NCBI GenBank assembly: GCA_016870995.1
Contig: VFZU01000025.1
Location: 1 to 55,359 of the forward strand
Source: Acidobacteriota bacterium
Lineage (GTDB): Bacteria; Acidobacteriota; Terriglobia; Bryobacterales; Bryobacteraceae
Direction of reading: 5' to 3'
Length of the DNA: 55,359 bases
The notes under the pieces are model-generated. The model saw only the letters and a program-made list of their open reading frames with translations, was not told where the DNA came from and searched no databases. Both the position numbers and the translations under genes were made by a program. Positions 9,464-18,892 of this stretch are shown here, in pieces. Every line of letters starts with the position of its first letter. Within the stretch, counting starts at the first letter, position 1.

Positions 9464-12109
9464 ATGTTGCAAACTCTTTTGCTCTTTCTGGCTCTGGCGG
9501 CGCAGACCAAAACCGCAAGCACGGGCCTGCCTCCGATTATCGATCGGGAGCTTTTATTTGGTGACCCTGAAATTTCAGGGGCGCAATTATCGCCAGACAG
9601 TAAATTCATGTCGTTTCAGAAGCCGTTTGAAGGTACCCGCAATGTGTGGGTGAAGAAGACAGGGGAGCCTTTTGCGGCAGCGCGAGTTGTGACCTTTGAA
9701 AAGAAGCGTCCGCTGGGCGGATACTTTTGGAGCCGCGACTCCAAGTACATCCTGTTTGTGAAGGACAACGACGGGGATGAGAATTTCAATATTTATGCGG
9801 TGGACCCCGCGGTGGAAAAGCCCGTTGCGCGGGATCTGACCGGGGTGAAGGGGATCCAGATTCAGATTTACAGCCTCCCGAAGAATGATCCGGATACCGC
9901 ATTCATTGGACTCAACGACCGCGACAAGGCTTGGCACGATCTGTACAAGCTGAAGATTTCGACGGGCGAGAAGACGCTGGTGCGCAAGAACACAGAGAAG
10001 ATTTCGAGCTGGGTGTTTGATGAGGTGGGCGTGTTGAGGCTGGCCTCCCACACGGCTCCGAACGGCGAGAACCAGGTGTTGCGCGTGGACGCGAATGGAT
10101 TCACCAAGGTTTACTCGTGCGACGTGTTTGAAAGCTGCGGCCCAGCGCGGTTTCATAAGGACGGCAAGCGGGTCTACATGGAAACGAACAAAGGGGACCG
10201 CGACAAGATTGAGCTGGTTCTGTTTGATCCCGAAACGATGAAAGAAGAGTTTGTTGAATCGGACCCGCTGAAGCGTGTGGATATCAGTGGAGTTGTTTTC
10301 TCGGAGGTGAGCGATGAACTGGTGTTGACCACCTACTCGGATGAGAAGACGCGCCGGTACTTCAAGGACAAGAAGCTTGAGGCGGATTATAAGTGGCTGC
10401 AATCGAAGTTGCCGGGCCGTGAGGTCGGTTTGGGATCGCGGACGCGTGACGAGCAGATGTGGCTGATTACGGCTAGCGGGGACACCGAGCCGGGTGCGGT
10501 GTATTTGTTTGATCGCAAGAATCGCAAGCTGACGCAGCAGTATGTGGCTCGCGAGAAGCTGGCGCGGACTTCGCTTTCGCCGATGACGCCGATCAAATAC
10601 AAGTCTTCCGATGGGCTTGAGATTCCGGCTTACCTGACGCTGCCGAAGGGGCTGAGCGGAAAGAGCCTGCCGGTGGTGATTGTTCCGCATGGTGGGCCTT
10701 GGGCTCGCGATTATTGGGGCTACAATCCGCTGGCGCAGTTTTTTGCCAATCGTGGCTATGCGGTGATGAGCCCGAACTTCCGCGGATCGACGGGATACGG
10801 CAAGAAGTTCATCAACGCGGGCAATGGCGAGTGGGGCAAGAAGATGCAGGACGACATTACCTGGGGAGCGAAGCATTTGATCGCCGAAGGGATTGCCGAC
10901 CCGAAGCGCATTGCAATTCTGGGTGGAAGCTATGGCGGATATGCGGCGCTGGCGGGTGTGGCGTTTACGCCGGATGTGTACCGCGCGGCGGTGGATATCG
11001 TTGGACCTTCGAACCTGAATACCTTGCTTGAGGCGATTCCGCCGTATTGGGAAGCGGGCAAGAAGATGATGTTCTCGCGCATGGCCGACCCCGGCACGCC
11101 GGAAGGTAAGGCATGGCTGAAGGAGCGCTCGCCGCTGACTGCGGCTGACAAGATCAAGACGCCGCTGCTGGTGGTGCAAGGCGCGAATGACCCGCGCGTG
11201 GCCAAGGCTGAGGCCGAGCAGATTGTGATTGCTCTGCGGGATCGTAAGTTTCCCGTGGAGTACATGCTGGCTCCAGACGAAGGGCATGGCTTTGCGCGGC
11301 CCGTAAACAATATGGCGATGTTTCTCGCGATCGAGAAGTTTCTTGCCAAGCATCTCGATGGCCGCTACCAGGATGGGGCGACCCCTGAGGTGGACAAGCG
11401 GTTGAAGGAGCTGATGGTGGATGTGGCGACGGTGAAGCTTGCGCCGAAGGTGGATGCGAGTGCTGTGTCGTTTCCTGCAGTGACGGCGAGCCTGAAACCG
11501 GGCTCCTACAAATATCAGTCGAAGATTTCGCTGGGCGGCCAGGAGATCGCAGTGAAGATGGCGACCACGATCGCAGAGCAGGGCGAGACGATTTTGGCGA
11601 CCGATGCGATGCAGACCCCGATGGGCGAAGCCACCGATACGGCGACGCTCGATAAGAAGACGCTGCGCGTGATGAAGCGAAACATCAAGCAAGGGCCTGT
11701 GGCGATTGATGTGGCGTTCGATGGCAGCAAGGCCAGCGGCAAGATGTCGATGAATGGGCAGGAGCAGAAAATCGATACTGACACCGGTGGCGAGCTGTTT
11801 GCTGATGCAGCGGGAGCGCAACAGTCCATTGGGGCTTTGCCGCTTGCGGTGGGTTACAAGACGACTTATCGCAACTTTGACATGCAACGGCAGAAGGCGA
11901 AGCTGATGCAGCTTGAGGTTGCAGGCGAGGAGAGCGTGACGGTTCCGGCCGGGACGTTTGAGTGCTTCAAGGTGTTGCAATCGTCTGCCGATGGCGGCGC
12001 AGATAAGGCCACGATCTGGATCGACAAGAAGTCGCGCACGTCGGTGAAGATGTCAGCGGTGATGGCTTCGATGAATGGAGCGACGATGGTTTCCGAACTC
12101 TTACCCTAA
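9464..12109 (+). CDS. S9 family prolyl-oligopeptidase-type peptidase with extra C-terminal domain
   Basis: A secreted serine peptidase of 881 residues. It has a hydrophobic N-terminal signal, a beta-propeller region to about residue 390, then an alpha/beta-hydrolase domain with Ser489 (GGSYGGY), Asp576 (NDPRV) and His608 (EGHGF). This order is that of DPP-IV/acylaminoacyl peptidases. About 220 residues follow the His. They resemble a DUF3108-like lipocalin-type barrel (ESVTVPAGTFECFKV, ATIWIDKKSRT), which is unusual for S9 enzymes. The start is uncertain: AAGGAG ends only one base before the ATG at 9464, and an in-frame GTG at 9446 would give a signal peptide with a basic N-terminus. Confidence 0.88.
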   Translation: MLQTLLLFLALAAQTKTASTGLPPIIDRELLFGDPEISGAQLSPDSKFMSFQKPFEGTRNVWVKKTGEPFAAARVVTFEKKRPLGGYFWSRDSKYILFVKDNDGDENFNIYAVDPAVEKPVARDLTGVKGIQIQIYSLPKNDPDTAFIGLNDRDKAWHDLYKLKISTGEKTLVRKNTEKISSWVFDEVGVLRLASHTAPNGENQVLRVDANGFTKVYSCDVFESCGPARFHKDGKRVYMETNKGDRDKIELVLFDPETMKEEFVESDPLKRVDISGVVFSEVSDELVLTTYSDEKTRRYFKDKKLEADYKWLQSKLPGREVGLGSRTRDEQMWLITASGDTEPGAVYLFDRKNRKLTQQYVAREKLARTSLSPMTPIKYKSSDGLEIPAYLTLPKGLSGKSLPVVIVPHGGPWARDYWGYNPLAQFFANRGYAVMSPNFRGSTGYGKKFINAGNGEWGKKMQDDITWGAKHLIAEGIADPKRIAILGGSYGGYAALAGVAFTPDVYRAAVDIVGPSNLNTLLEAIPPYWEAGKKMMFSRMADPGTPEGKAWLKERSPLTAADKIKTPLLVVQGANDPRVAKAEAEQIVIALRDRKFPVEYMLAPDEGHGFARPVNNMAMFLAIEKFLAKHLDGRYQDGATPEVDKRLKELMVDVATVKLAPKVDASAVSFPAVTASLKPGSYKYQSKISLGGQEIAVKMATTIAEQGETILATDAMQTPMGEATDTATLDKKTLRVMKRNIKQGPVAIDVAFDGSKASGKMSMNGQEQKIDTDTGGELFADAAGAQQSIGALPLAVGYKTTYRNFDMQRQKAKLMQLEVAGEESVTVPAGTFECFKVLQSSADGGADKATIWIDKKSRTSVKMSAVMASMNGATMVSELLP

Positions 12110-12198
12110 GGGGCGAGAGTTCGGTTGGAGTATTCATCGGCCAATGGCGATTGAGCTGGACGGCGAACTTGGTCGATGCTGTCGACAGCGGATGGTGC

Positions 12199-14016
12199 TT
12201 AAGGGCAGAAACTCCGAGTGGTGCTGGCGGACTTCGCTTCCAGGCAGCCGCTCGGAATGCCATGATAATCCTTGGTGCCGAAATTGGCGGTCAGCCAGAT
12301 GTTCTCGCCGAAGCGCGTGCGCTGCACTAATCGGTCGGGCGTTAGCCACTCAAATGCTGTTAATGGCAGTGGGCCGATCTCGCGATGGAGTGGTTCGAAG
12401 AAGGCTGCCAATTTCGTGAGGAGCGGGGTGTGTTCTTTCACCTGTCGGCGGTCCATCGCCCAGATCGATGGCGCACCGTAGAGTAGCTCCAGCAAGAGCC
12501 GGCGCTTCACCAGGCTCGGAAATTTTGTCAGCGGCACATCCCAGCGGTCGGTCGAAACCACTGCGTCATGAAATGCTGCCTCGTAGAGTGGGATTCGCAT
12601 TGCGGGGTCGAACTTCGCATCGGTGAACTCGGCGTCGGGCTCCACGGGCCGGAAGAACTTCGCGGGACGCTCGGATGGCCACCAGCCGCCCCACTGCTTG
12701 TCGCGCTTCCACAACACGCGGTTCTGCACCGATAGCGAGCCGTGCCCGAAATCGATTACTGGCACCGCCCACGCGGATCCGTGCTCTGATCCGAAGACCA
12801 CGCCGCGCACTCGTGCCTCGCTCATGCGAGTTAGCCGGTTTGCGCGATCCTTGTGCTGCGTCATCGGATGCGCTTTCGAGAAGTCGTCATGCAGTTCACC
12901 GTAGGCGTCTACATCGAGAAAGTAGCTATTCGGCCCGTGCTTCAACTGTTCGTCCAGCCGCGCGGCAAGCGGTTTGCGCCCTAATTTCTCGAGTGCCTCC
13001 GAGCTCAGTTCGCAGCCGCGGCCTGCAAAACCCGTGCGTGATTTCCCGTCGGCATTCACCACGCAGCCATCGGGGAAAAGTGTACCGGGCCAGCGGCTCA
13101 CGCTGTCTTCGGCCGTCTTGGGATTTTGCGCATTGTTGTAGGTGTCGTAGGGTCCGGCCAAATAGCCGGCGGCCTTCGCCGCGTCGAGAAAGGCTTTGCC
13201 CGCCAGGTGCTTGTTGGTCGAAGGATTCTGGTCATAGCCGATCCATGCGCGTTTCACTCCAGCGGCCTGCAGGTCGGCGACAAACTCCTTTGTGCGGCCG
13301 TCACCCCACACGTACATATGCAGGGCGCCCATCAGCTTCTCAATCTCCGGATTTGCCTTGATCTTGTCGCGCAGCGTTGGGATGCGCAGTCCGGCACGAT
13401 ACTCTCGCGCTGGATCTACCGGTGACGTGCCGCCGGGCCAAATCTCCACTTCGTAGGCCGGGCGCCCATCGCGATCGAGAAACTGATGGCGGGCTGTAGC
13501 TTGCAGACGGTTGTTCTTGTCGTCGACGCAGAGTTCCGTGCGGATGTCGGTAGGCGTATGGTAGTTGACCGTACGTGCCCCCGCGTGGAATGCCCAAATT
13601 GGTAGCGAGAGGCCGCCATGTGCCGAGTAACAGTGCCCCGCCGCGCGTTGTCGCCAGACGGCACTCTCCATCGGCAGGAACAAGCCTTCGCCTTCTGGCA
13701 GAATCAGCGCTTTGAATTGATTGTCGAGTCCGGTGACTGGCCACTCGAAGGTTTGCTCTTTTGATGACTCGATGCGCACGTGCAGCCGGCGGCCCTTCGC
13801 CGTTAGTTGCGCCGTCAATCCGAGTTCATTGAGTTTGCGTGCGGCGCCCGCCACCAGAATTTCGTCACCGCCAACTTTCATGCGGATGGCGAGGGTGGCC
13901 GGGTCTACAATTGCGGTCCAGCCCTCAAGTGCGATTTGCTGTGCCGCCAGGCAGCCGCTGATCCCTGTGGCGAGTATCAGTGCCCGGCATAGAGCTGTTG
14001 TTGCTGCTGAGTGCAT
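12199..14016 (-). CDS. Putative secreted TIM-barrel glycoside hydrolase (GH101/DUF5696-like)
   Basis: The 605-residue protein begins with a signal peptide; ISGC could be a lipobox. A beta-rich domain (to about residue 220) precedes a barrel region (MYVWGDGRTKEF, KRAWIGYDQNP, AGYLAGPYDTYNN). FLDVDAYGE (Asp368/Asp370) and VVFGSEHGS (Glu411) are placed like the nucleophile and acid/base of GH101-type enzymes. The family assignment is inference; substrate is unknown. It follows the deoxyhypusine-synthase-like gene after 42 bases on the same strand. Its strand composition differs from both neighbours: plus-strand G and C are about equal or C-biased here, while the flanks are strongly G-rich. Recent acquisition is possible. 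Confidence 0.6.
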   Translation of the reverse strand: MHSAATTALCRALILATGISGCLAAQQIALEGWTAIVDPATLAIRMKVGGDEILVAGAARKLNELGLTAQLTAKGRRLHVRIESSKEQTFEWPVTGLDNQFKALILPEGEGLFLPMESAVWRQRAAGHCYSAHGGLSLPIWAFHAGARTVNYHTPTDIRTELCVDDKNNRLQATARHQFLDRDGRPAYEVEIWPGGTSPVDPAREYRAGLRIPTLRDKIKANPEIEKLMGALHMYVWGDGRTKEFVADLQAAGVKRAWIGYDQNPSTNKHLAGKAFLDAAKAAGYLAGPYDTYNNAQNPKTAEDSVSRWPGTLFPDGCVVNADGKSRTGFAGRGCELSSEALEKLGRKPLAARLDEQLKHGPNSYFLDVDAYGELHDDFSKAHPMTQHKDRANRLTRMSEARVRGVVFGSEHGSAWAVPVIDFGHGSLSVQNRVLWKRDKQWGGWWPSERPAKFFRPVEPDAEFTDAKFDPAMRIPLYEAAFHDAVVSTDRWDVPLTKFPSLVKRRLLLELLYGAPSIWAMDRRQVKEHTPLLTKLAAFFEPLHREIGPLPLTAFEWLTPDRLVQRTRFGENIWLTANFGTKDYHGIPSGCLEAKSASTTRSFCP

Positions 14017-14058
14017 CGTGATCTCTTTCTGCCACGCGAAGTCGCGGGCGCCAAAGCA

Positions 14059-15300
14059 CTAGCGGGCGAGCGGGTAGGTGAGACCTTCCATCAGCCAATC
14101 GCGATTGAGCTGAACAGCCTCGGTGAGAGTCCGGACCAGCTCTTCGCGCTTTTCGTAGAGGCGGTAGCCGGTGTTAAGACGCAGGTAGCCGCGGGCCTTG
14201 GGGTTGTTCGCGAACAGGTGTTCTTCGCCGACCTCTTCGGCTTTCTTTGCGTAATAGGCGCGATTGTCGAGGAGGGCCTTGACGAGGAAGGGCATGAGAA
14301 GCGAGTAGTCGCTTTGTAGAGACTCGGTGGCTTCGGTGTAGGTGTCTTTGTCGACCTTGCCCCAAGTGACGGCTTCGGCCGGAAAGCAACTGGAGAGGCT
14401 GCCATCGGTGACGGGAGCTGTGACGATCTGGACATCGAAGTTGTAGCCGCGAACGTTGGGCAGGCCGAGGATCTGGCCGAGGGCGGGCTCGGGTTGGAGG
14501 TTGAAATTCTTGGGGACACCGCCGCCAAGAACGAGAGTGGCGAGAGCCTGCACAGGATTCTGGAAGAGGCCCCAGTAGTGGTAAGCGCAGGCTTCGAAGA
14601 CTTCGGCATGAAGGTCGAGATCGAAGCCATAGTCTTCGATGATGCCGGCTTTCTTCATGGCCCAGAGCTTCATGGAATTTAGAAAGACGCTGCCGTCGCC
14701 GGGGGCGCCAACGAAGACAGGGACTGCGAGGCGGTGGCAGGCGGCGAGAAGACCTTCGGGGACGCCGCTGGCTTTTTCTTGAGAGGCATAGTAGCGGCCG
14801 AGGAGATTGCGCATCTCCGTGCCGGTCATCTTGTGCTGGAAGTCGGGCAACTGGAGCATCGCGGTGAGGAAGCGATCCTGATCGAGCAGGACGTCTTCGT
14901 CGAAGGCCATGTCGGTGACGCGGATGGTGCGCTCGTCGCGCAGTGCGCCGTCGTCGCCGAAGATTGGCACTTCATGGACCGGGTTGAGGTGGCCGGTGAG
15001 GCTGCGGTGGCCATCGTGATAGCAGACGGCGTCGGTGGTGGAAAGATATGCGACCCAGCCGGTTTCGAGAAGCGGGATGAGCCAGGTTTGGTGCTGGCCA
15101 CTGACGGTGACCGGGCCAGCGATGGCAACCGTGATGGGGCAACCCATGCCGATGGCGGTATCGAGGATCGAATAGACGCGCCGGAGGAATGCGCCGCCAA
15201 AGGCAGGCAGGCAGTTTATGAAAACTTCATGGAGGTTTTCGCACTCGTCGACGCGCTTGGTGAGGACCGTGCGCTTGTCAGGATGTTGGTGGTGGTTCAT
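14059..15300 (-). CDS. Deoxyhypusine synthase-like protein
   Basis: The 413-residue protein belongs to the deoxyhypusine synthase fold. It shows IAGPVTVSGQH, GTEMRNLLGRYY, PVFVGAPGDGSVFLN, LGGGVPKNFNLQ (NAD and spermidine region) and TWGKV, with Lys315 at the place of the active-site lysine that carries the aminobutyl group in eukaryotic DHS. Bacteria have no eIF5A, so the substrate must differ; some bacterial relatives make homospermidine or unknown products. The ATG at 15300 is chosen because it gives the usual length and shares one base with the PIG-L stop (TAATG). Longer starts would lie inside PIG-L. It is probably coupled to PIG-L, with the glycosidase gene downstream. Confidence 0.85.
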   Translation of the reverse strand: MNHHQHPDKRTVLTKRVDECENLHEVFINCLPAFGGAFLRRVYSILDTAIGMGCPITVAIAGPVTVSGQHQTWLIPLLETGWVAYLSTTDAVCYHDGHRSLTGHLNPVHEVPIFGDDGALRDERTIRVTDMAFDEDVLLDQDRFLTAMLQLPDFQHKMTGTEMRNLLGRYYASQEKASGVPEGLLAACHRLAVPVFVGAPGDGSVFLNSMKLWAMKKAGIIEDYGFDLDLHAEVFEACAYHYWGLFQNPVQALATLVLGGGVPKNFNLQPEPALGQILGLPNVRGYNFDVQIVTAPVTDGSLSSCFPAEAVTWGKVDKDTYTEATESLQSDYSLLMPFLVKALLDNRAYYAKKAEEVGEEHLFANNPKARGYLRLNTGYRLYEKREELVRTLTEAVQLNRDWLMEGLTYPLAR

Positions 15301-16052
15301 TAGCGGATCACGTTGGTGAGTTGTTCGAGGATGTCCTGTAGGAGCGGGGACTGGGGATAAGGATGGCCTTTGTACTGGCGGAAGCCTTCGGCGAAGGGCA
15401 GGCCAGCGAGTGCGCCACGCTTGGCCGTCCAATTGGCGGCGGTCTCGACGTAGTCGTCCATGCCGTGCTGCTTTTTAAGCCAGTTGCGTTGCGATTCATG
15501 GCAGCCGACGAGGGCGCGCTTGAGATCCATGGTGTCGGCGACGTCGACGAGAAACTCGGGCTTCAAGACATTACCGTCGCGATCGATGCCGTCGGCGGAA
15601 TCCATGAAGTAGAGGTGGGGAATGCGATCGATGGCGGTAAATTCGCCGGTGGAGTAGTTGGGGGCGGAAGCACCGAAGCAGGCGTCGCGAACGAGGGCGT
15701 GGGTCGCCTCGTGGTCGCAATGATAGTCGGGAGTGTTTGCCGTGATGACAATGTCGGGGCGGACCTCACGAAGGATCTGCGTGACGCGGCGGCGGCCGGG
15801 ATCGTCGTTGAAGATGGCGAGGTCGCGGAACTCGGCGCAGAGGTAATCGGCACCGATGAGGGCAGCGGCGGTGGCCGCCTCCATGCGGCGAACGGTGGAA
15901 ATTTCGTTGGGCCCCATTTCGGCTGAGCCGCAATCGCCGGGGGTCATAGTGCAGAGGGTGAGCTGGATTTCAGTGCGTGCCAGCAAGGCAAGGGTGCCGC
16001 CCGCGAGAATTTCGCAGTCGTCTGGATGGGCATGGATCGCCAGAATTCGCAT
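15300..16052 (-). CDS. PIG-L family deacetylase (LmbE-like)
   Basis: The 250-residue zinc enzyme starts with MRILAIHAHPDDCEILAGG, which contains the AHPDD metal and catalytic motif. It has the downstream HCDHEATHALV segment that supplies the third His. PIG-L enzymes remove N-acetyl groups from GlcNAc-type conjugates, as in GPI, mycothiol and bacillithiol pathways. No glycosyltransferase or thiol-pathway gene is adjacent. Instead the next gene, overlapping by one base, is deoxyhypusine-synthase-like, suggesting a joint pathway in which an N-acetylated amine is deacetylated. That link is inference. It is divergent from ilvD across 57 bases. Confidence 0.9.
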   Translation of the reverse strand: MRILAIHAHPDDCEILAGGTLALLARTEIQLTLCTMTPGDCGSAEMGPNEISTVRRMEAATAAALIGADYLCAEFRDLAIFNDDPGRRRVTQILREVRPDIVITANTPDYHCDHEATHALVRDACFGASAPNYSTGEFTAIDRIPHLYFMDSADGIDRDGNVLKPEFLVDVADTMDLKRALVGCHESQRNWLKKQHGMDDYVETAANWTAKRGALAGLPFAEGFRQYKGHPYPQSPLLQDILEQLTNVIR

Positions 16053-16109
16053 AGTTTCGTGGGGAAATTTTATTCTCGCATGGGCTTAGATTGATAAGAT
16101 CAAGAGTTT

Positions 16110-17780
16110 ATGAAGCTTCAGAGCCATACCATTACCCAGGGCCGCGATCGCGCGCCGGCACGTTCCATGTTGAAAGCCATTGGCTTTACCGATGAAGATC
16201 TGCGCAAGCCGATTATCGGGATTGCCAACACCTGGATCGAGACGATGCCTTGCAATTACAATCTGCGGGATCTGGCTGCGAAGGTGAAGGAAGGGATTCG
16301 TGCGGCGGGCGGGACGCCGATGGAATTCAATACGGTGGCAATCTCAGACGGTGTGACGATGGGCACCGAAGGCATGAAGGCGAGCCTGGTGAGCCGCGAT
16401 GTGATCGCGGATTCGATCGAGCTTTGCGCACGTGGCTATATGTTCGATGGCATCATCGCGCTGGTGGCTTGCGACAAGACGATCCCGGGAGCGGCGATGG
16501 CGCTGTTGCGGTTGAATGTGCCCGGCGTGATCATGTACGGCGGGACGATTATGCCCGGCAAGCGCAATGGCATCGACATTACGCTGCAGGATGTGTTTGA
16601 GGCCGTTGGTGCGAATGCTGCGGGCAAGATCAGCGACGAGGAACTGTTGGATATCGAGAACAAGGCATGCCCGGGCCCTGGGGCCTGCGGTGGGCAGTTC
16701 ACTGCAAACACGATGGCGACCATTATGGAACTGATTGGTCTGGCGCCGATGTACACGGGCAGCACGCCGCAGGTGGACCCGGCCAAAAATGATGTGGCCA
16801 TGCGGTGCGGCCAAGTGATTGTGGATGCCGTAAAGCGTGATCTGAGGCCTCGCGACATTTGCACGCGGGCTGCGTTTAACAATGCGATTGCGAGCGTGGC
16901 GGCGACTGGTGGATCGACGAACGCAGTGCTGCACTTGCTCGCGATGGCGCAGGAAGCGGGCGTTGAGTTGAAGATCGATGACTTCCAGGAGATCTCGTCG
17001 CGCACTCCGCTGCTGAGCAATTTGAAGCCAGCGGGCAAGTTCACGGCCGCCGACGTTCATACGGCGGGCGGGATTCCTGTGGTGGCGAAGTACTTGCTCG
17101 AAGGCGGCTTCGTCGACGGTGCGACGATGACGGTGACGGGCGAGACGTTCGGCGAGGAAGCGATGAAGGCTGTGCCGACTCCGGGACAGGAAGTAATTCA
17201 GCCGACGACGAATCCGATCAAGAAGTCGGGCGGGCTGGTGATTCTGCGCGGATCGCTGTCTCCGGATGGTTGCGTGATCAAGGTGACGGGCATCGAGCGC
17301 AAGGGTCAACGCGGCCCAGCGAAGGTGTTCGAGCGCGAAGAGGACGCCATGAAGGCCGTGACGGGTGGGCAGATTCAGCCCGGCGACGTGGTGGTGATCC
17401 GTTACGAAGGGCCGAAGGGCGGGCCGGGTATGCGCGAGATGCTCGGGGTGACCGGCGCGATTATGGGCGCGGGCCTGGGAGATTCGACGGCGCTGCTGAC
17501 TGACGGCCGCTTTAGCGGTGCGACGCGCGGCTTCATGGTGGGCCACGTGGCACCTGAGGCAGTGGATGGCGGCCCGATCGCGTTTGTTGAGAATGGCGAC
17601 ATCATCAACATCGATATCGAGAACTGCAAGATCGATCTTGAAGTGGACGAAGCGACGCTGGCTGCGCGTAAGGCCAAGTGGAAGGCACCGGAGCCGAAGT
17701 ATAAGTCGGGTGTATTCGCCAAATACATCAAGACGGTGGGTTCGGCCAGCGAAGGCGCGATCACCTCGAAGATCTTTTAG
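16110..17780 (+). CDS. ilvD: Dihydroxy-acid dehydratase
   Basis: IlvD dehydrates 2,3-dihydroxy-isovalerate and its methyl homologue to the 2-oxo acids in valine, leucine and isoleucine synthesis. The 556-residue protein has the family length and motifs: [34 protein letters not shown] and [16 protein letters not shown], with Cys residues for the Fe-S cluster, and [18 protein letters not shown] near the C-terminus. The ATG at 16110 fits the family N-terminus ([17 protein letters not shown]). No other ilv genes are adjacent. A secreted beta-propeller gene follows after 38 bases and may be co-transcribed. Confidence 0.97.
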   Translation: MKLQSHTITQGRDRAPARSMLKAIGFTDEDLRKPIIGIANTWIETMPCNYNLRDLAAKVKEGIRAAGGTPMEFNTVAISDGVTMGTEGMKASLVSRDVIADSIELCARGYMFDGIIALVACDKTIPGAAMALLRLNVPGVIMYGGTIMPGKRNGIDITLQDVFEAVGANAAGKISDEELLDIENKACPGPGACGGQFTANTMATIMELIGLAPMYTGSTPQVDPAKNDVAMRCGQVIVDAVKRDLRPRDICTRAAFNNAIASVAATGGSTNAVLHLLAMAQEAGVELKIDDFQEISSRTPLLSNLKPAGKFTAADVHTAGGIPVVAKYLLEGGFVDGATMTVTGETFGEEAMKAVPTPGQEVIQPTTNPIKKSGGLVILRGSLSPDGCVIKVTGIERKGQRGPAKVFEREEDAMKAVTGGQIQPGDVVVIRYEGPKGGPGMREMLGVTGAIMGAGLGDSTALLTDGRFSGATRGFMVGHVAPEAVDGGPIAFVENGDIINIDIENCKIDLEVDEATLAARKAKWKAPEPKYKSGVFAKYIKTVGSASEGAITSKIF

Positions 17781-17818
17781 GCTTTGTGATTGAATAGCAG
17801 AGAGGAAAACAGAAACAC

Positions 17819-18886
17819 ATGAAACGACTCGTAACTGTAAGCGTCTGGATGGGCCTACTCGCGACGGCCTGGTACATCGCCCCGAACCAGGTGCGTGGAC
17901 AGGCTAGCGATTCCCGCGTGAGCGGTAACGGGAAGTATCGTTTCCGTGTGATGTACACTTCCTCCCATTTGCCTGAAGAAGCGCAGAAGGTTTTGAAGGC
18001 GGCTCATGGTGGCTTCGCGATCGACCAGCGGCCGGGCAAGGGCGAAATCTATTTCGCGCTGCCGGGCGCGGGCATAGTGCAGATCAGCTCGGATCTGAAG
18101 TCGACGAAGATGCTCTCGACCGACCCGGCGATGCGTGACACCAACATGCATAATGCGCTGTTCTGGCAGGGCAAGGATGGGACACCGTTTTTGACCTTCC
18201 CGGGCAACAGTGTTGGCAAGCTGTTTACGACGGCGCTGGATGGCAAGCTGGTGCATACCTTGAATGCACCCGATGGCCAGACGGATATGGGCCATCCGCT
18301 GGCGACCAATTACTATGCGGGCCGGGGCAACTTTATCCCGACCGACGTGGAACAACTCGACGGAATGTTTTATGTGCCGACCGGTTATTCGAATCTCGAC
18401 TTCGTGCTGACCGCGAAGATCAAGAGCACCAACCCGTTTGCGGCGGAATGGCATGATCTGGCGTTTGGTGGCCGTGGCACCGGGCCGGGCCAACTAGGCA
18501 CCGGACATGGCATCACGAACCCGCCTGGCACCAAGCGTATCGATGTAGCGGACCGTCCGAATTCTGAGATTGATCGCTACACGCGCTATGGGCAGTATCT
18601 ATCGACGCTGAAGATGCCGCTCGGTTCCCTGCCCTGCGATGTGCAGTACCTGAACAACCTTGCGATCGTGGGTGCTCTCGATGGGCCGGATCGCAGCAAG
18701 GGCGCTCCGATTTATCTGTTCGAGAACGACCAACTGGTTTCGACTGTGATTGCACGCGAAGATCTGGGGTTACCGAATTTCGCGCACATTCACAACGCGG
18801 CGATCAAGGAGATGAACGGAAAGCTGTATATCATCGCACAGGCGTGGAACCCGGGCGACTTCGCCATCCTCGAACAAGTCAAGTAG
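17819..18886 (+). CDS. Secreted beta-propeller (NHL-like) protein
   Basis: The 355-residue protein starts with a signal peptide (MKRLVTVSVWMGLLATAWYI; cleavage probably near QVRGQA). The rest is beta-rich with repeated turns such as GIVQISSDLK, LFTTALDGKLVHTL and RYTRYGQYLSTLKMP, like NHL or peptidyl-glycine amidating-lyase-type propellers. Conserved His residues (NMHNALFW, GHGITNPPG, FAHIHNAAI) hint at a metal or active site in the centre. I do not recognise a specific family. It lies 38 bases after ilvD and convergent to a DinB gene. Confidence 0.65.
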   Translation: MKRLVTVSVWMGLLATAWYIAPNQVRGQASDSRVSGNGKYRFRVMYTSSHLPEEAQKVLKAAHGGFAIDQRPGKGEIYFALPGAGIVQISSDLKSTKMLSTDPAMRDTNMHNALFWQGKDGTPFLTFPGNSVGKLFTTALDGKLVHTLNAPDGQTDMGHPLATNYYAGRGNFIPTDVEQLDGMFYVPTGYSNLDFVLTAKIKSTNPFAAEWHDLAFGGRGTGPGQLGTGHGITNPPGTKRIDVADRPNSEIDRYTRYGQYLSTLKMPLGSLPCDVQYLNNLAIVGALDGPDRSKGAPIYLFENDQLVSTVIAREDLGLPNFAHIHNAAIKEMNGKLYIIAQAWNPGDFAILEQVK

Positions 18887-18892
18887 ACGGCA

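Noticed and set aside
9587-11980. Open frame of nearly 800 codons on the minus strand inside the S9 peptidase gene
   Set aside because: It is antisense to a gene with clear catalytic motifs, is full of Arg and His, and has no recognisable domain. It is a high-GC shadow frame.
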